DNA of 64,000 nt from Celeribacter indicus (GCF_000819565.1 NZ_CP004393.1:2914001-2978000), one strand, 5' to 3'. Positions 36,349 to 44,847 are shown, counted from the first letter of the stretch. Program-made: numbers and translations. Notes: generated from the letters alone by a model not told the origin.

Positions 36349-36708
36349 ATGTTCGGCATTCCCGGAAAACAGGCCGTGACCATGACGCCCGCCGCAGCGG
36401 CGCAGATCGCGAAGCTCATGGCGAAGGACGGGTCCAAGGGCCTGCGCATCGGCATCAAGAAGGGCGGCTGCGCGGGCATGGAATACACCATGGATTACGT
36501 GGCCGAGATCGACCCGATGGACGAGGTCGTGGAACAGGACGGCGCGCGGGTGATGATCGCGCCGATGGCGCAGATGTTCCTCTTCGGCACGGAAATCGAC
36601 TATCAGGTTTCGCTGCTCGAGGCGGGCTTCAGGTTCCGCAACCCGAATGTCGTCGACGAATGCGGCTGCGGCGAGTCGATCAAGTTCGACGCCGCCCTGG
36701 GCAAATAG
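36349..36708 (+). CDS. HesB/IscA/SufA-family iron-sulfur carrier
   Basis: A 119-residue A-type carrier for Fe-S cluster assembly. Conserved ligands are the Cys of KKGGCAGMEYT near residue 41 and the C-G-C motif in VVDECGCGESIKF near 103-107. AAGGAG lies seven bases before the ATG. It is probably the functional neighbour of sufT, now separated from it by the SatD/DUF3307 cassette. Which of SufA, IscA or ErpA it is equivalent to cannot be settled from the sequence. Confidence 0.88.
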   Translation: MFGIPGKQAVTMTPAAAAQIAKLMAKDGSKGLRIGIKKGGCAGMEYTMDYVAEIDPMDEVVEQDGARVMIAPMAQMFLFGTEIDYQVSLLEAGFRFRNPNVVDECGCGESIKFDAALGK

Positions 36709-36727
36709 GCCCGCCGGACCGGTGACG

Positions 36728-37111
36728 ATGGTCAGGGGCAGATGCGACTGCGGCGGGGTCCGCTTCGAACTTCCCGCGGTGCGGGACACCGTCATCCTCT
36801 GCCATTGCAGCCAGTGCCGCCGCATCAGCGGCCATGTCTGGGCCTCGACCGAGGCGCCGTTCGACAGCCTCACCTTCATCGCCGGCGACAGCCTGCGCTG
36901 GTATGCCTCCTCCGACCGCGCCACGCGCGGCTTTTGCGCCACCTGCGGATCGAGCCTGTTCTACCGGCGCAACGGCGCGGCGGGCCTCGCCATCGCCGCG
37001 GGCTGCCTCGAGGACACGACCGGCATGCGGATCGGCAAGCACATCTTCGTCGCGGACAAGGGCGACTATTATCCCCGGCCCGAGGACGCGCCCGCCTTCG
37101 ACAGCCGCTGA
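36728..37111 (+). CDS. GFA family (glutathione-dependent formaldehyde-activating enzyme-like) protein
   Basis: A 127-residue zinc protein with the seven-Cys pattern of the GFA/Mss4 fold: C-D-C-G-G near residue 6, C-H-C-S-Q-C near 25 and C-A-T-C-G-S near 68. The start at 36728 (MVRGRCDCGG) is the usual family N-terminus. The founding member, Gfa of Paracoccus, was proposed to speed formaldehyde-glutathione adduct formation; most family members, including this one, have no proven reaction. Confidence 0.82.
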   Translation: MVRGRCDCGGVRFELPAVRDTVILCHCSQCRRISGHVWASTEAPFDSLTFIAGDSLRWYASSDRATRGFCATCGSSLFYRRNGAAGLAIAAGCLEDTTGMRIGKHIFVADKGDYYPRPEDAPAFDSR

Positions 37112-37212
37112 GCGCCGCGCCGCCCGCATCGGACTGTCGGGTTGACTGTCCGCGAAACTCGGCAATGATGCCCGGACGATACTCGAACCGACAGGAATGG
37201 GAGGGCGTGCGC

Positions 37213-37959
37213 ATGGCTCGCAAACTGGCCGCTGGCAACTGGAAGATGAACGGGCTCAGATCCGCGCTCGCGGAGGCGAAGACGCTCGCGGACATGTTCC
37301 CCGCCCCCTCCGTCGACATCCTGCTCTGCCCTCCCGCGACGCTGCTCTCCGGCATGGCCGAGATGCTCTCCGGGACATCAGTGGAGGTGGGCGGACAGGA
37401 CTGCCACACGGCCGCCTCGGGCGCCCATACCGGCGACATCTCCGCCGCGATGCTGGCGGATGCCGGCGCGGGCTATGTGATCCTCGGCCATTCCGAGCGC
37501 CGCGCGGATCACGGCGAGACCGACCACCTCGTCTCGCTGAAGACCACCGCCGCCCTCGCGGCAGGGCTCGTCCCCATCGTCTGCGTGGGCGAGACCTTCG
37601 CACAGCGCGAGGCGGGGGAGACGCTGGGGATCATCCGCGCCCAGCTCTCCGGCTCGCTGCCGGAGGACTGCGATCCCGCACGGCTCGTGATCGCCTACGA
37701 ACCGGTCTGGGCCATCGGCTCCGGAAAGACCCCGACCCTCGCGCAGATCGCGGAGGTCCATGACGACATGCGCGCCACGCTCTCCGCCCGCTTCGGCGAC
37801 GCTGCGGCGGATATCCCGCTGCTCTACGGCGGATCGGTGAAACCCGGCAATGCGATGGAGATCTTCGACACCTCCAATGTCGACGGCGCGCTCGTCGGCG
37901 GGGCCTCGCTCAAGGCCGCCGATTTCTCCGGCATCGTCAAGGCGCTGGAAGAGGCGTAG
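37213..37959 (+). CDS. tpiA: triose-phosphate isomerase
   Basis: A 248-residue (beta/alpha)8 enzyme that interconverts dihydroxyacetone phosphate and glyceraldehyde 3-phosphate. Key residues are all present: AAGNWKMNG (Asn and Lys, residues 7-15), [13 protein letters not shown] (His near 93), AYEPVWAIGSGKTP (catalytic Glu near 164 and loop 6) and LLYGGSVKPGNA near 205. The start at 37213 is chosen because GGGAGGG then sits at a suitable distance; a GTG two codons earlier is too close. The start of loop 6 reads PVWAIG as in active enzymes. Confidence 0.96.
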   Translation: MARKLAAGNWKMNGLRSALAEAKTLADMFPAPSVDILLCPPATLLSGMAEMLSGTSVEVGGQDCHTAASGAHTGDISAAMLADAGAGYVILGHSERRADHGETDHLVSLKTTAALAAGLVPIVCVGETFAQREAGETLGIIRAQLSGSLPEDCDPARLVIAYEPVWAIGSGKTPTLAQIAEVHDDMRATLSARFGDAAADIPLLYGGSVKPGNAMEIFDTSNVDGALVGGASLKAADFSGIVKALEEA

Positions 37960-37986
37960 CCGCGCCCGCCCTCTTTCCGCACCCCC

Positions 37987-38010
37987 TCCTCCTTTGTGCA
38001 CGAAATACTC
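37987..38010 (-). repeat. dispersed gene-end element, copy 3 (divergent)
   Basis: On the minus strand GAGTATTT-CGT-GCACAAAGGAGG begins 21 nt after the stop of the flavin monooxygenase and directly follows a hairpin (CCGCCGG-N6-CCGGCGG). The GAGTATTT half and the spacing match copies 1, 2 and 4; the distal half differs. Confidence 0.55.
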
Positions 38011-38031
38011 CCGCCGGAGGCGCCCGGCGGA

Positions 38032-39192
38032 TCAGCCGGCCGTGACGTCGTGATCATAGAGCCAGCCGAACCGCTCGACCGCCTGCCGCGGGGCAAGCTG
38101 CCCGGCGAGGCGCAGCGCAGCATGGCCGAAGAGGCGCGGAACCCCCTTCAGGTGATAGTTGCGCGCATTCGCATTGGCCGCCCCGATCACCCGCAGGACA
38201 CGGTCGCGCCGCCTTGCCTGATAGACAGGAAGCGCCTGTTCGAGCGGCAGCGTGGCGAGGCATTCCGCCAGGACCCAGGCATCCTCGAGCGCCATGTTCG
38301 CCCCCTGCGCGAGGAAGGGCAGCGTCGGATGGGCGGCATCGCCGAGGAGCGCGCTGCGCCGGGAATGCCAGCGCGCGGCGACCGGGTGGCGAAAAAGGCC
38401 CCAGCGGGACACGTCCGACACCCGCGAAAGCAGCCCCGTCACCTCTGGACAGAACCCGTTGAAACGGCGCCTCAGGTCGTCGGGTTCGCCGGGATGGTTC
38501 CAGCCCTCCTCGCGCCATTCCGCCCGCTCCTCCACCGCGACGATGTTCATCAGCCTGCCGCCGCGCAGGGGATAGCTCACCACATGCCGCCCCGCCTCCA
38601 TATGCACCACCGCCACCGCCGGCTCGGTGCCGAGGGCGGGCACCGTCGCGCGCCAGGCGGTCTGGCCGGTGAAGAACGGCTCTTCCGGCCCGTTGAGCCG
38701 CGGGCGCAGCCTCGATTTCACCCCGTCGGCCCCGAGCACGATCTCATGCCGCCGCGTCCCGCCCGCCGCGAAGACCAGATCGACACCGGCGGCCTCCTCC
38801 CGGACCTCGGCGACCTCATGGGACAGGTGCACGGCGACACCGAGGTCGCGCAGCCCCGCCTCGAGCAGCCCGATGAGATCGGCGCGGTGCATCAGCAGGA
38901 AATCCGCCCCCGGACGCGCGGCCGCGAAATCGAGAGACAGCACCTCGCGCCCCGTCCGCCCGTCCGCCAGCCGCACGCCCTCCGAGCGCATCGCCTGCGC
39001 GGCCGCGTCGAGGCCGAGCGCCGCGAGCACCCGTGCGCCGTTCGGCGTGATCTGGAGCCCCGCCCCGACCTCCGCGATCCGCGGCGCCTGTTCGTAGAGC
39101 GTCACCTTCGCCCCGCGGAGTGCCAGCGCGCGCGCCACCGCGAGCCCGGCGACACCCGCCCCCAAGACCGCCACATCCTGACCGATCAGCAT
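38032..39192 (-). CDS. FAD-dependent monooxygenase (salicylate hydroxylase-like)
   Basis: A 386-residue flavoprotein of the PHBH family. The N-terminal dinucleotide-binding motif is VAVLGAGVAGLAVARAL (residues 8-24), a D-G motif lies in LGADGVKSRLRP near 156, and the flavin-binding G-D motif is ALLGDAAHPTLPFLAQGANM near 282-300. The family hydroxylates aromatic rings such as salicylate or 3-hydroxybenzoate using NAD(P)H and oxygen. The neighbours give no pathway, so the substrate is unknown. It is convergent with tpiA. Confidence 0.83.
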   Translation of the reverse strand: MLIGQDVAVLGAGVAGLAVARALALRGAKVTLYEQAPRIAEVGAGLQITPNGARVLAALGLDAAAQAMRSEGVRLADGRTGREVLSLDFAAARPGADFLLMHRADLIGLLEAGLRDLGVAVHLSHEVAEVREEAAGVDLVFAAGGTRRHEIVLGADGVKSRLRPRLNGPEEPFFTGQTAWRATVPALGTEPAVAVVHMEAGRHVVSYPLRGGRLMNIVAVEERAEWREEGWNHPGEPDDLRRRFNGFCPEVTGLLSRVSDVSRWGLFRHPVAARWHSRRSALLGDAAHPTLPFLAQGANMALEDAWVLAECLATLPLEQALPVYQARRRDRVLRVIGAANANARNYHLKGVPRLFGHAALRLAGQLAPRQAVERFGWLYDHDVTAG

Positions 39193-39220
39193 TGCCTGCC
39201 TGTCCTTTCCGCCTGCGCCC

Positions 39221-39252
39221 CAAAAGAAAACACCGGGCGCCGCCCGGTGTTT
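39221..39252 (-). terminator. intrinsic terminator of dksA
   Basis: Perfect 11-bp arms at 39228-39238 (AAACACCGGGC) and 39242-39252 with a three-base loop. On the minus strand they are followed by a T-rich tract, TTTTCTTTTG. The hairpin lies 55 bases after the dksA stop. Confidence 0.88.
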
Positions 39253-39306
39253 GCCATATGCCCTGTCGCGATGTCACCGGCGCATTCCGCCGCGGCCCGT
39301 CGGGGA

Positions 39307-39783
39307 TCAGTCGTCCCGGTGAACCTTCTCGCGGCGTTCGTGGCGCTCCTGCGCCTCGAGCGTCATGGTCGCGATCGGGCGGGCGTCGAGGCGCTTGAGG
39401 GAGATCGGCTCACCGGTCACCTCGCAATAGCCGTATTCGCCGTTCTCGATGCGGCGCAGCGCCGAGTCGATCTTCGCCACCAGCTTGCGCTGGCGGTCGC
39501 GGGTGCGCAGTTCGAGCGCGCGGTCGGTCTCCTCGGAGGCGCGGTCGGTGATGTCGGGGATGTTGCGGCTGCTGTCCTGGAGGCCCTCGATCGTGTGACG
39601 GCTCTCATCGAGCAATTCGGCTTTCCAGGTCAAGAGCTTGCGGCGAAAATATTCGAGCTGGCGCTCGTTCATAAAAGGCTCGTCCTCGGCGGGACGGTAG
39701 TCATCGGGCAGAAAAACCTCGGCCTTCATCTCGTTGCTCACCTCTGTATCGCCGGTGGCTGGGTCTTTGGTGTCGTCAGCCAT
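39307..39783 (-). CDS. dksA: RNA polymerase-binding transcription factor DksA (degenerate zinc finger)
   Basis: A 158-residue RNA polymerase secondary-channel factor that works with ppGpp in the stringent response. The coiled-coil tip motif is kept in NIPDITDRASEE (Asp77 and Asp80 plus Ala82). The C-terminal finger keeps only C120: the positions of the other three E. coli cysteines read T123, T141 and A144 (CEVT, then TLEA). Such Cys-poor DksA is known in other alphaproteobacteria and some DksA2 forms. The gene has its own terminator and is divergent from the MoxR ATPase gene. Confidence 0.93.
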   Translation of the reverse strand: MADDTKDPATGDTEVSNEMKAEVFLPDDYRPAEDEPFMNERQLEYFRRKLLTWKAELLDESRHTIEGLQDSSRNIPDITDRASEETDRALELRTRDRQRKLVAKIDSALRRIENGEYGYCEVTGEPISLKRLDARPIATMTLEAQERHERREKVHRDD

Positions 39784-39917
39784 TCGGCTCCCTCCAATTG
39801 CACGCCCGTTTACCGTGTTTACCGGGGGATGTCACGTCACAATCTCCCCCGCCTTGCACCTTTGACGTCCTGCTCTATGATCACGTCGCAACCCGTTCAT
39901 TTTATGGCCGCAATGTA

Positions 39918-40760
39918 ATGAAATTCGCCTCCACCGACAGCTATGTCGCCCCGCCCGACCTCACGATCGCCGTGAATGCGGCGATCGCGCTCGAACGCCC
40001 GCTTCTGGTGAAGGGCGAGCCCGGCACGGGCAAGACGGAACTGGCACGGCAGGTTGCCCGCTCCCTCGGTCTCGAGATGATCGAATGGAACATCAAATCC
40101 ACCACCCGCGCGCAGCAGGGGCTCTACGAATACGACGCGGTCTCGCGCCTGCGCGACAGCCAGCTCGGCGATCCGCGGGTCGAGGACGTCGCACACTATA
40201 TCCGCAAGGGCAAGCTCTGGCAGGCCTTCGAGGCCGACACGCGCCCGGTGCTGCTGATCGACGAGATCGACAAGGCCGACATCGAATTCCCCAACGACCT
40301 GTTGCAGGAGCTCGACCGGATGGAATTCCACGTCTACGAGACCGGCGAGACGATCCGCGCGCGCCAGCGTCCCGTGGTCATCATCACCTCGAACAACGAA
40401 AAGGAGCTGCCCGACGCCTTCCTGCGCCGCTGCTTCTTCCACTACATCCGCTTTCCCGACATCGACACGATGCGGGAGATCGTCGCGGTGCATTTCCCCG
40501 GCCTCAAGGAGCGGCTTCTCGCCACCGCGCTCACCCAGTTCTACGAGATCCGCGAGATGCAGGGGCTGAAAAAGAAACCCTCCACCTCCGAGGTGCTCGA
40601 CTGGCTGAAGCTCATCCTGGCCGAGGATCTCACGCCCGAGGATCTCGCCCGCGACGGCGTCAACGCCCTGCCGAAGCTCCACGGCGCGCTGCTCAAGAAC
40701 GAACAGGACGTCGCGCTGTTCGAACGGCTGGCCTTCATGGCGCGGGGCGGGCGGCGGTGA
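39918..40760 (+). CDS. MoxR/CbbQ-type AAA+ ATPase
   Basis: A 280-residue cytoplasmic AAA+ protein. The start at 39918 (MKFASTDSYVAPPDL) is the family N-terminus; an upstream ATG in the same frame adds unrelated sequence. Walker A is KGEPGTGKTELA near residue 35, Walker B is VLLIDEIDKADIEFPND near 110, sensor 1 is VVIITSNNEKELPDAFLRRC near 155. MoxR ATPases act as chaperones with VWA-domain partners; such a partner is encoded 2.2 kb downstream (42936). The stop overlaps the GTG of the acetyltransferase gene. Confidence 0.9.
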   Translation: MKFASTDSYVAPPDLTIAVNAAIALERPLLVKGEPGTGKTELARQVARSLGLEMIEWNIKSTTRAQQGLYEYDAVSRLRDSQLGDPRVEDVAHYIRKGKLWQAFEADTRPVLLIDEIDKADIEFPNDLLQELDRMEFHVYETGETIRARQRPVVIITSNNEKELPDAFLRRCFFHYIRFPDIDTMREIVAVHFPGLKERLLATALTQFYEIREMQGLKKKPSTSEVLDWLKLILAEDLTPEDLARDGVNALPKLHGALLKNEQDVALFERLAFMARGGRR

Positions 40761-41206
40761 GCGCGCCGACGGCGGTCCGCCCGCTGGCGCCCTCCGACCG
40801 TCCCGGATGGGAAGGGCTCTGGCGCGCCTATCTCGCCTTCTCCGGTACGGCGCTGCCTGAGGACATCCACGAGACCACGTTTCGCCGGCTGACCGACCCG
40901 CACAATGCCGAACGCGGCGCCCTCGTGGCCGAGCGGGAGGGACGGCTCGTCGGCCTCGCCCATTACATCTTTCACGCGCATAACTGGCGGGGCGAGGACG
41001 TGTGCTACCTTCAGGACCTCTATGTCGGCGAGGCCGCACGCGGCAGCGGCACGGGCCGGGCGCTGATCGAGGGCGTCTATGCCGCGGCAGACGCGAACGG
41101 AACGCCGCAGGTCTACTGGATGACGGAGGCGGGTAACGACGGAGCCCGCCAGCTCTATGACCGGATCGGCGCGCTCACCCCCTTCATCAAATATCAGCGC
41201 CGCTGA
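40757..41206 (+). CDS. GNAT family N-acetyltransferase
   Basis: A 149-residue acetyltransferase starting at a GTG that overlaps the MoxR stop (GTGA). The acetyl-CoA binding motif A is LQDLYVGEAARGSGTGRALIEGVYAAAD near residues 83-110, with the R-G-x-G-x-G-R/A pattern read as ARGSGTGRA. The C-terminal end YWMTEAGNDGARQLYDRIGA is motif B. The substrate, small molecule or protein, is unknown. It is translationally coupled to the MoxR gene, so it may modify part of that module. Confidence 0.85.
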   Translation: MSAPTAVRPLAPSDRPGWEGLWRAYLAFSGTALPEDIHETTFRRLTDPHNAERGALVAEREGRLVGLAHYIFHAHNWRGEDVCYLQDLYVGEAARGSGTGRALIEGVYAAADANGTPQVYWMTEAGNDGARQLYDRIGALTPFIKYQRR

Positions 41207-41331
41207 GCCGCCGGCGCCGTTTTCTTTCCCCTGAGCCGACCTAGATTGTTCCGGCGCGGGACGCGGCCCATCGGGTGCCGCGGGAAAAGACCGGCCCCGC
41301 CAGAAAACCGAAGTGAGAGAGACCTCCCCCC

Positions 41332-42711
41332 GTGGCCCGACCTGCCCGTTCGCCCCTGTTCCCCCGCCTGACCGTCCTCCTCCTCGCGCTGTCGCTCGGC
41401 GCCTGCGGCACCGCGACGCCGCAGCCTTCGGCCCGCGCGGCCTCTCCCGCGCTGGACCTGCCGCCGATGAAGGTCTTTCCAGCCGCGCCGCCGCAGCCGA
41501 GCCATCGCTCGAACGCCACGGTGGCGCGCGACTTCCTCGAGCTCACCTTCGCGCTCGAGAATGGCACGCGGCTCGACCGCTTCACCCGCTTCGAGGGGCC
41601 GATCACCCTGCGCGTGACCGGCGCGCAGATCCCGGTCTCGCTCGGCCCCGATCTGGCGCATCTCCTGTCCCGCCTCGACCGCGAGGCCGGGATCACGATC
41701 ACCCGCGTGCCGCCCTCGGAGCCTGCGGCGATCACCATCCAGACGCTGCGGCACGAGGACCTGTCGCGCCGCGCGCCGAACACCGCCTGCATCGTCGCGC
41801 CGAACGTCTCCGACTGGTCGGAATTCCGCCACACCCGGCGCCAGAAGCTGAGCTGGACCACGGTGGAAACCCGCGAACGGCTCGCGATCTTCATTCCCGA
41901 GGATGTCGCCCCGCAGGAGATCCGCGACTGCCTGCACGAGGAACTGGCGCAAGCCCTGGGTCCGCTCAACGACCTCTATCGCCTGCCCGATTCCGTGTTC
42001 AACGACGACAACGTGCACTCCGTGCTCACGCCGTTCGACATGCTCGTGCTGCGCGTCACCTATGCGCCGGAACTGCACTCCGGCATGAGCCCCGAGGAGG
42101 TCGCCGCGCGGCTTCCGGGCATTCTCGCACGGGTGCATCCCGAGGGCGGTCCGGCCCGTCCGGCGCCGCCCTCCCCCACCCCGCGGCTCTGGATCGACAG
42201 CGTGACCGCCGCCATGGGCGCAGGCGAGCTGTCCGAGCGCAGCATGGCCGCGCAGGTCGCCGTCTCCATCGCGCGCGAGCAGGGCTGGGAGGACACGCGG
42301 GCGGGCTTCTCCTGGTTCCTTCTCGGCCGGCTCGCCATGGCGAGCGACCGCAGGCTCGCCCGCGCCGCGCTCGAGGAGGCCGGCCGGATCTACGCGCTGT
42401 CGCCGGACACCCGCTTCCATGCCGGCCACGTCGCGCTGCAACTCGCAGCGCTCGCGCTCTCGGACGGCAATTACACGCGCGCGGAACAGTTGGCGGCCTC
42501 CGCCGTCCCGGCCGCGCGCGACGCGGAAAACGCGGCCTTGCTCGCCTCGCTCCTGCTGACCCAGGCCGCGGCGCTCGACCAGCTCGGCCGTCCCGGAGAG
42601 GCGCGCGCGGTGCGGCTCGACAGCCTCGGCTGGGCACGCTATGGGTTCGGCTCGGATACAACGGTGCAGGACCGCGTGGCGGAGATCTCCGCGCTGACCG
42701 GCCGATCCTGA
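41332..42711 (+). CDS. DUF2927 domain-containing lipoprotein
   Basis: A 459-residue predicted outer-membrane or periplasmic lipoprotein: signal peptide with a lipobox L-S-L-G-A-C at residues 20-25. The DUF2927 region lies about residues 60-250, and contains CLHEELAQALGPLNDLY near 205, an H-E-E motif recalling a gluzincin metalloprotease site without the second His. The C-terminal third is Ala-rich and helical and may be TPR-like. No function is established. It is in the row MoxR, GNAT, this gene, a 54-residue membrane protein, VWA protein and M48 protease. Confidence 0.78.
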   Translation: MARPARSPLFPRLTVLLLALSLGACGTATPQPSARAASPALDLPPMKVFPAAPPQPSHRSNATVARDFLELTFALENGTRLDRFTRFEGPITLRVTGAQIPVSLGPDLAHLLSRLDREAGITITRVPPSEPAAITIQTLRHEDLSRRAPNTACIVAPNVSDWSEFRHTRRQKLSWTTVETRERLAIFIPEDVAPQEIRDCLHEELAQALGPLNDLYRLPDSVFNDDNVHSVLTPFDMLVLRVTYAPELHSGMSPEEVAARLPGILARVHPEGGPARPAPPSPTPRLWIDSVTAAMGAGELSERSMAAQVAVSIAREQGWEDTRAGFSWFLLGRLAMASDRRLARAALEEAGRIYALSPDTRFHAGHVALQLAALALSDGNYTRAEQLAASAVPAARDAENAALLASLLLTQAAALDQLGRPGEARAVRLDSLGWARYGFGSDTTVQDRVAEISALTGRS

Positions 42712-42761
42712 CAACCGCGGGGCCGGCCGCCACGCCGCGCCCTGCGAAAGGAGCGACAGAT

Positions 42762-42926
42762 ATGATCGTCATCGTCTTGGCCATCCTCGGCATCCTTCTC
42801 GGCTGGCAGATCGCCGCGCGCCGCGGAGGAAACCGCCTCGACAAGCTGCAATATGCGGCCGTCTTCTTCATCCTCTTCTCGCTGGTCGGCCTGCTGCTGA
42901 CGGTGGTCGTCGAACGCATGCTCTAG
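42762..42926 (+). CDS. small 54-residue membrane protein
   Basis: Begins at an ATG with AAGGAG ten bases upstream and ends ten bases before the VWA gene. The sequence has two hydrophobic helices (MIVIVLAILGILLGW and AAVFFILFSLVGLLLTVVV) joined by a basic loop (AARRGGNRLDKL), so both ends probably lie on the same side of the inner membrane. I know no family name. Its place between the DUF2927 lipoprotein and the VWA gene, with tight spacing, supports a real gene of the same operon. Confidence 0.75.
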   Translation: MIVIVLAILGILLGWQIAARRGGNRLDKLQYAAVFFILFSLVGLLLTVVVERML

Positions 42927-42935
42927 GGAGACCCC

Positions 42936-44117
42936 ATGTTCATTCCCTTTTTCGAGATGTTGCGCGCGGAGGGTGTTCCGGTCTCCCTGCGCGAATTTCT
43001 CGCCTTCCTCGAGGGGATGGACCGCGGCCTCGCGACCTATGACATCGAAGGCTTCTACTATCTCGCGCGCGCGACCATGGTGAAGGACGAACGCCACCTC
43101 GACCGCTTCGACCGCGCCTTCTCCCGCGCCTTCAAGGGACTCGAGAGCCTGTCCCGCGAAGACGTGCTCGAGGCGGTGACCCTGCCTGCGGACTGGCTCA
43201 GGCGCGAGATGGAGAAACATCTCTCCCCGGAGGAGATGGCCGAAATCGAGGCCCTGGGCGGGTTCGACAAGCTCATGGAAACGCTGAAGAAGCGGCTCAA
43301 GGAGCAGAAAGGCCGCCATCAGGGCGGCAACACATGGATCGGCACAGGCGGAACGTCGCCCTTCGGCGCCCATGGCTACAACCCCGAGGGCGTGCGGATC
43401 GGGCAGGAGGAAAGCCGCCACCGCCGCGCGGTGAAGGTCTGGGACAGGCGCGAGTTCCGCAATCTCGACGACGGCGTGGAGATCGGCACGCGCAACATCA
43501 AGATCGCGATGAAGCGGCTGAGGACATGGGCCCGAGACGGCGCCCATGACGAGCTCGACCTCGACGGCACGATCCGCGCCACCGCCGAACACGGCTATCT
43601 CGACGTGAAGACGCGCCCCGAACGGCGCAATGCGGTGAAGGTGCTGATGTTCTTCGACATCGGCGGCTCGATGGACGATCATGTGAAGGTGGTGGAAGAG
43701 CTGTTCTCCGCGGCGCGCGCCGAGTTCAAGCATCTCGAATATTACTATTTCCACAATTGCCTTTACGAGGACGTGTGGCGCGACAACCTGCGGCGCTGGG
43801 AGGCGCGCGTGCCGACACGCGAGGTGTTCCACACCTACGGGCGCGACTACAAGGTGATCTTCGTCGGGGACGCCTCCATGTCGCCCTACGAGATCGCCCT
43901 GCCCGGCGGCGCAAACGAACACTGGAACGCGGAGGCGGGGGAAACCTGGCTGCACCGCGCGCGGGAGACCTGGCCCGACCACCTCTGGCTCAACCCCGTG
44001 CCGGAGAGATACTGGGACCACACCCAGTCGATCGCGATGATCCGCCGGATCTTCGAGGACCGGATGGTGCCGATGACGCTCGAGGGGCTGACGCGGGGCA
44101 TGAAACTCCTCGGCTGA
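42936..44117 (+). CDS. VWA domain-containing protein, partner of the MoxR ATPase (CoxE/YeaD-like)
   Basis: A 393-residue cytoplasmic protein. The N-terminal 200 residues are helical (MFIPFFEMLRAEGVPVSLREFL is typical of this MoxR-partner family). The C-terminal half is a von Willebrand factor A domain whose metal-ion-dependent adhesion site reads D-I-G-G-S-M near residue 243, instead of the usual D-x-S-x-S, so the first Ser is replaced by Gly. A possible threonine/Asp completion lies in FVGDASMSPYE near 310. It ends 38 bases before the M48 protease gene. With the MoxR ATPase it likely remodels a target protein or inserts a metal. Confidence 0.86.
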   Translation: MFIPFFEMLRAEGVPVSLREFLAFLEGMDRGLATYDIEGFYYLARATMVKDERHLDRFDRAFSRAFKGLESLSREDVLEAVTLPADWLRREMEKHLSPEEMAEIEALGGFDKLMETLKKRLKEQKGRHQGGNTWIGTGGTSPFGAHGYNPEGVRIGQEESRHRRAVKVWDRREFRNLDDGVEIGTRNIKIAMKRLRTWARDGAHDELDLDGTIRATAEHGYLDVKTRPERRNAVKVLMFFDIGGSMDDHVKVVEELFSAARAEFKHLEYYYFHNCLYEDVWRDNLRRWEARVPTREVFHTYGRDYKVIFVGDASMSPYEIALPGGANEHWNAEAGETWLHRARETWPDHLWLNPVPERYWDHTQSIAMIRRIFEDRMVPMTLEGLTRGMKLLG

Positions 44118-44155
44118 CCCTTCCCCCGCGGGCGCCCCGCCCCCATATTCCGACC

Positions 44156-44839
44156 ATGCTGAAATTCACGCCCATCCTGCTCGCCCTGCTGCTCGGATAC
44201 GCGATGTATCGCTTCTCCGCCTGGCGGACCCTGCGCGAGCTGGAGGCGCGGTCGAGCGCGCTGGCCGATCCCGCGCTCGCCCCGGTCCTGCGCCGCCTCG
44301 CCGGGGCGCTCGACCTGCCGCGGGTCAAGGTCTATCTCTACGAAATCGCCCCGGTGAACGGCCTCGCCGCCCCCGATGGCAAGGTCTACATCACCCGCGG
44401 CTTCTACAACAAGTTCCGCGCGGGGGAGATCAGCGCGGAGGAAATGGCCTCCGTCGTCGCCCATGAGCTCGGCCATGTCGCGCTCGGCCACGCGCGGCGG
44501 CGGATGATCGACTTTTCCGGCCAGAACGCGCTGCGCGCCGCGCTCGTGATGATCTTCGCCCGCCTCATCCCCTTCGCCGGCGTCTGGCTCGCCAACTGGC
44601 TCGTGCATCTGCTGGCCGCGAAACTCTCGCGCGGCGACGAATACGAGGCGGACGCCTATGCCAGCGCGCTGATGACCAAGGCGGGGCTCGGCACCGAGCC
44701 GCAGAAATCGCTCTTCCGCAAGCTCGAGCACCTGACCGGCGCGCGCGGCGCGGCGACGCCCGCCTGGCTCCTGTCGCATCCGAAAACCGCCGAGCGCATC
44801 GCCGCCATCGAAGCCAACGAGGCGAAATGGCAGGCGTGA
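44156..44839 (+). CDS. M48 family metalloprotease (HtpX-like), membrane-bound
   Basis: A 227-residue protein with an N-terminal hydrophobic helix (TPILLALLLGYAMYRF) and a second hydrophobic hairpin near residues 125-150. The zinc motif H-E-L-G-H is near residue 102 in VVAHELGHVALGHARR, and the third ligand Glu is in SRGDEYEADAYAS near 163. M48 proteases degrade or process membrane proteins. It is shorter than HtpX (about 290). It closes the MoxR/VWA gene row and is followed by a gene-end element that belongs to the opposite strand. Confidence 0.85.
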   Translation: MLKFTPILLALLLGYAMYRFSAWRTLRELEARSSALADPALAPVLRRLAGALDLPRVKVYLYEIAPVNGLAAPDGKVYITRGFYNKFRAGEISAEEMASVVAHELGHVALGHARRRMIDFSGQNALRAALVMIFARLIPFAGVWLANWLVHLLAAKLSRGDEYEADAYASALMTKAGLGTEPQKSLFRKLEHLTGARGAATPAWLLSHPKTAERIAAIEANEAKWQA

Positions 44840-44847
44840 ATCCGCGC

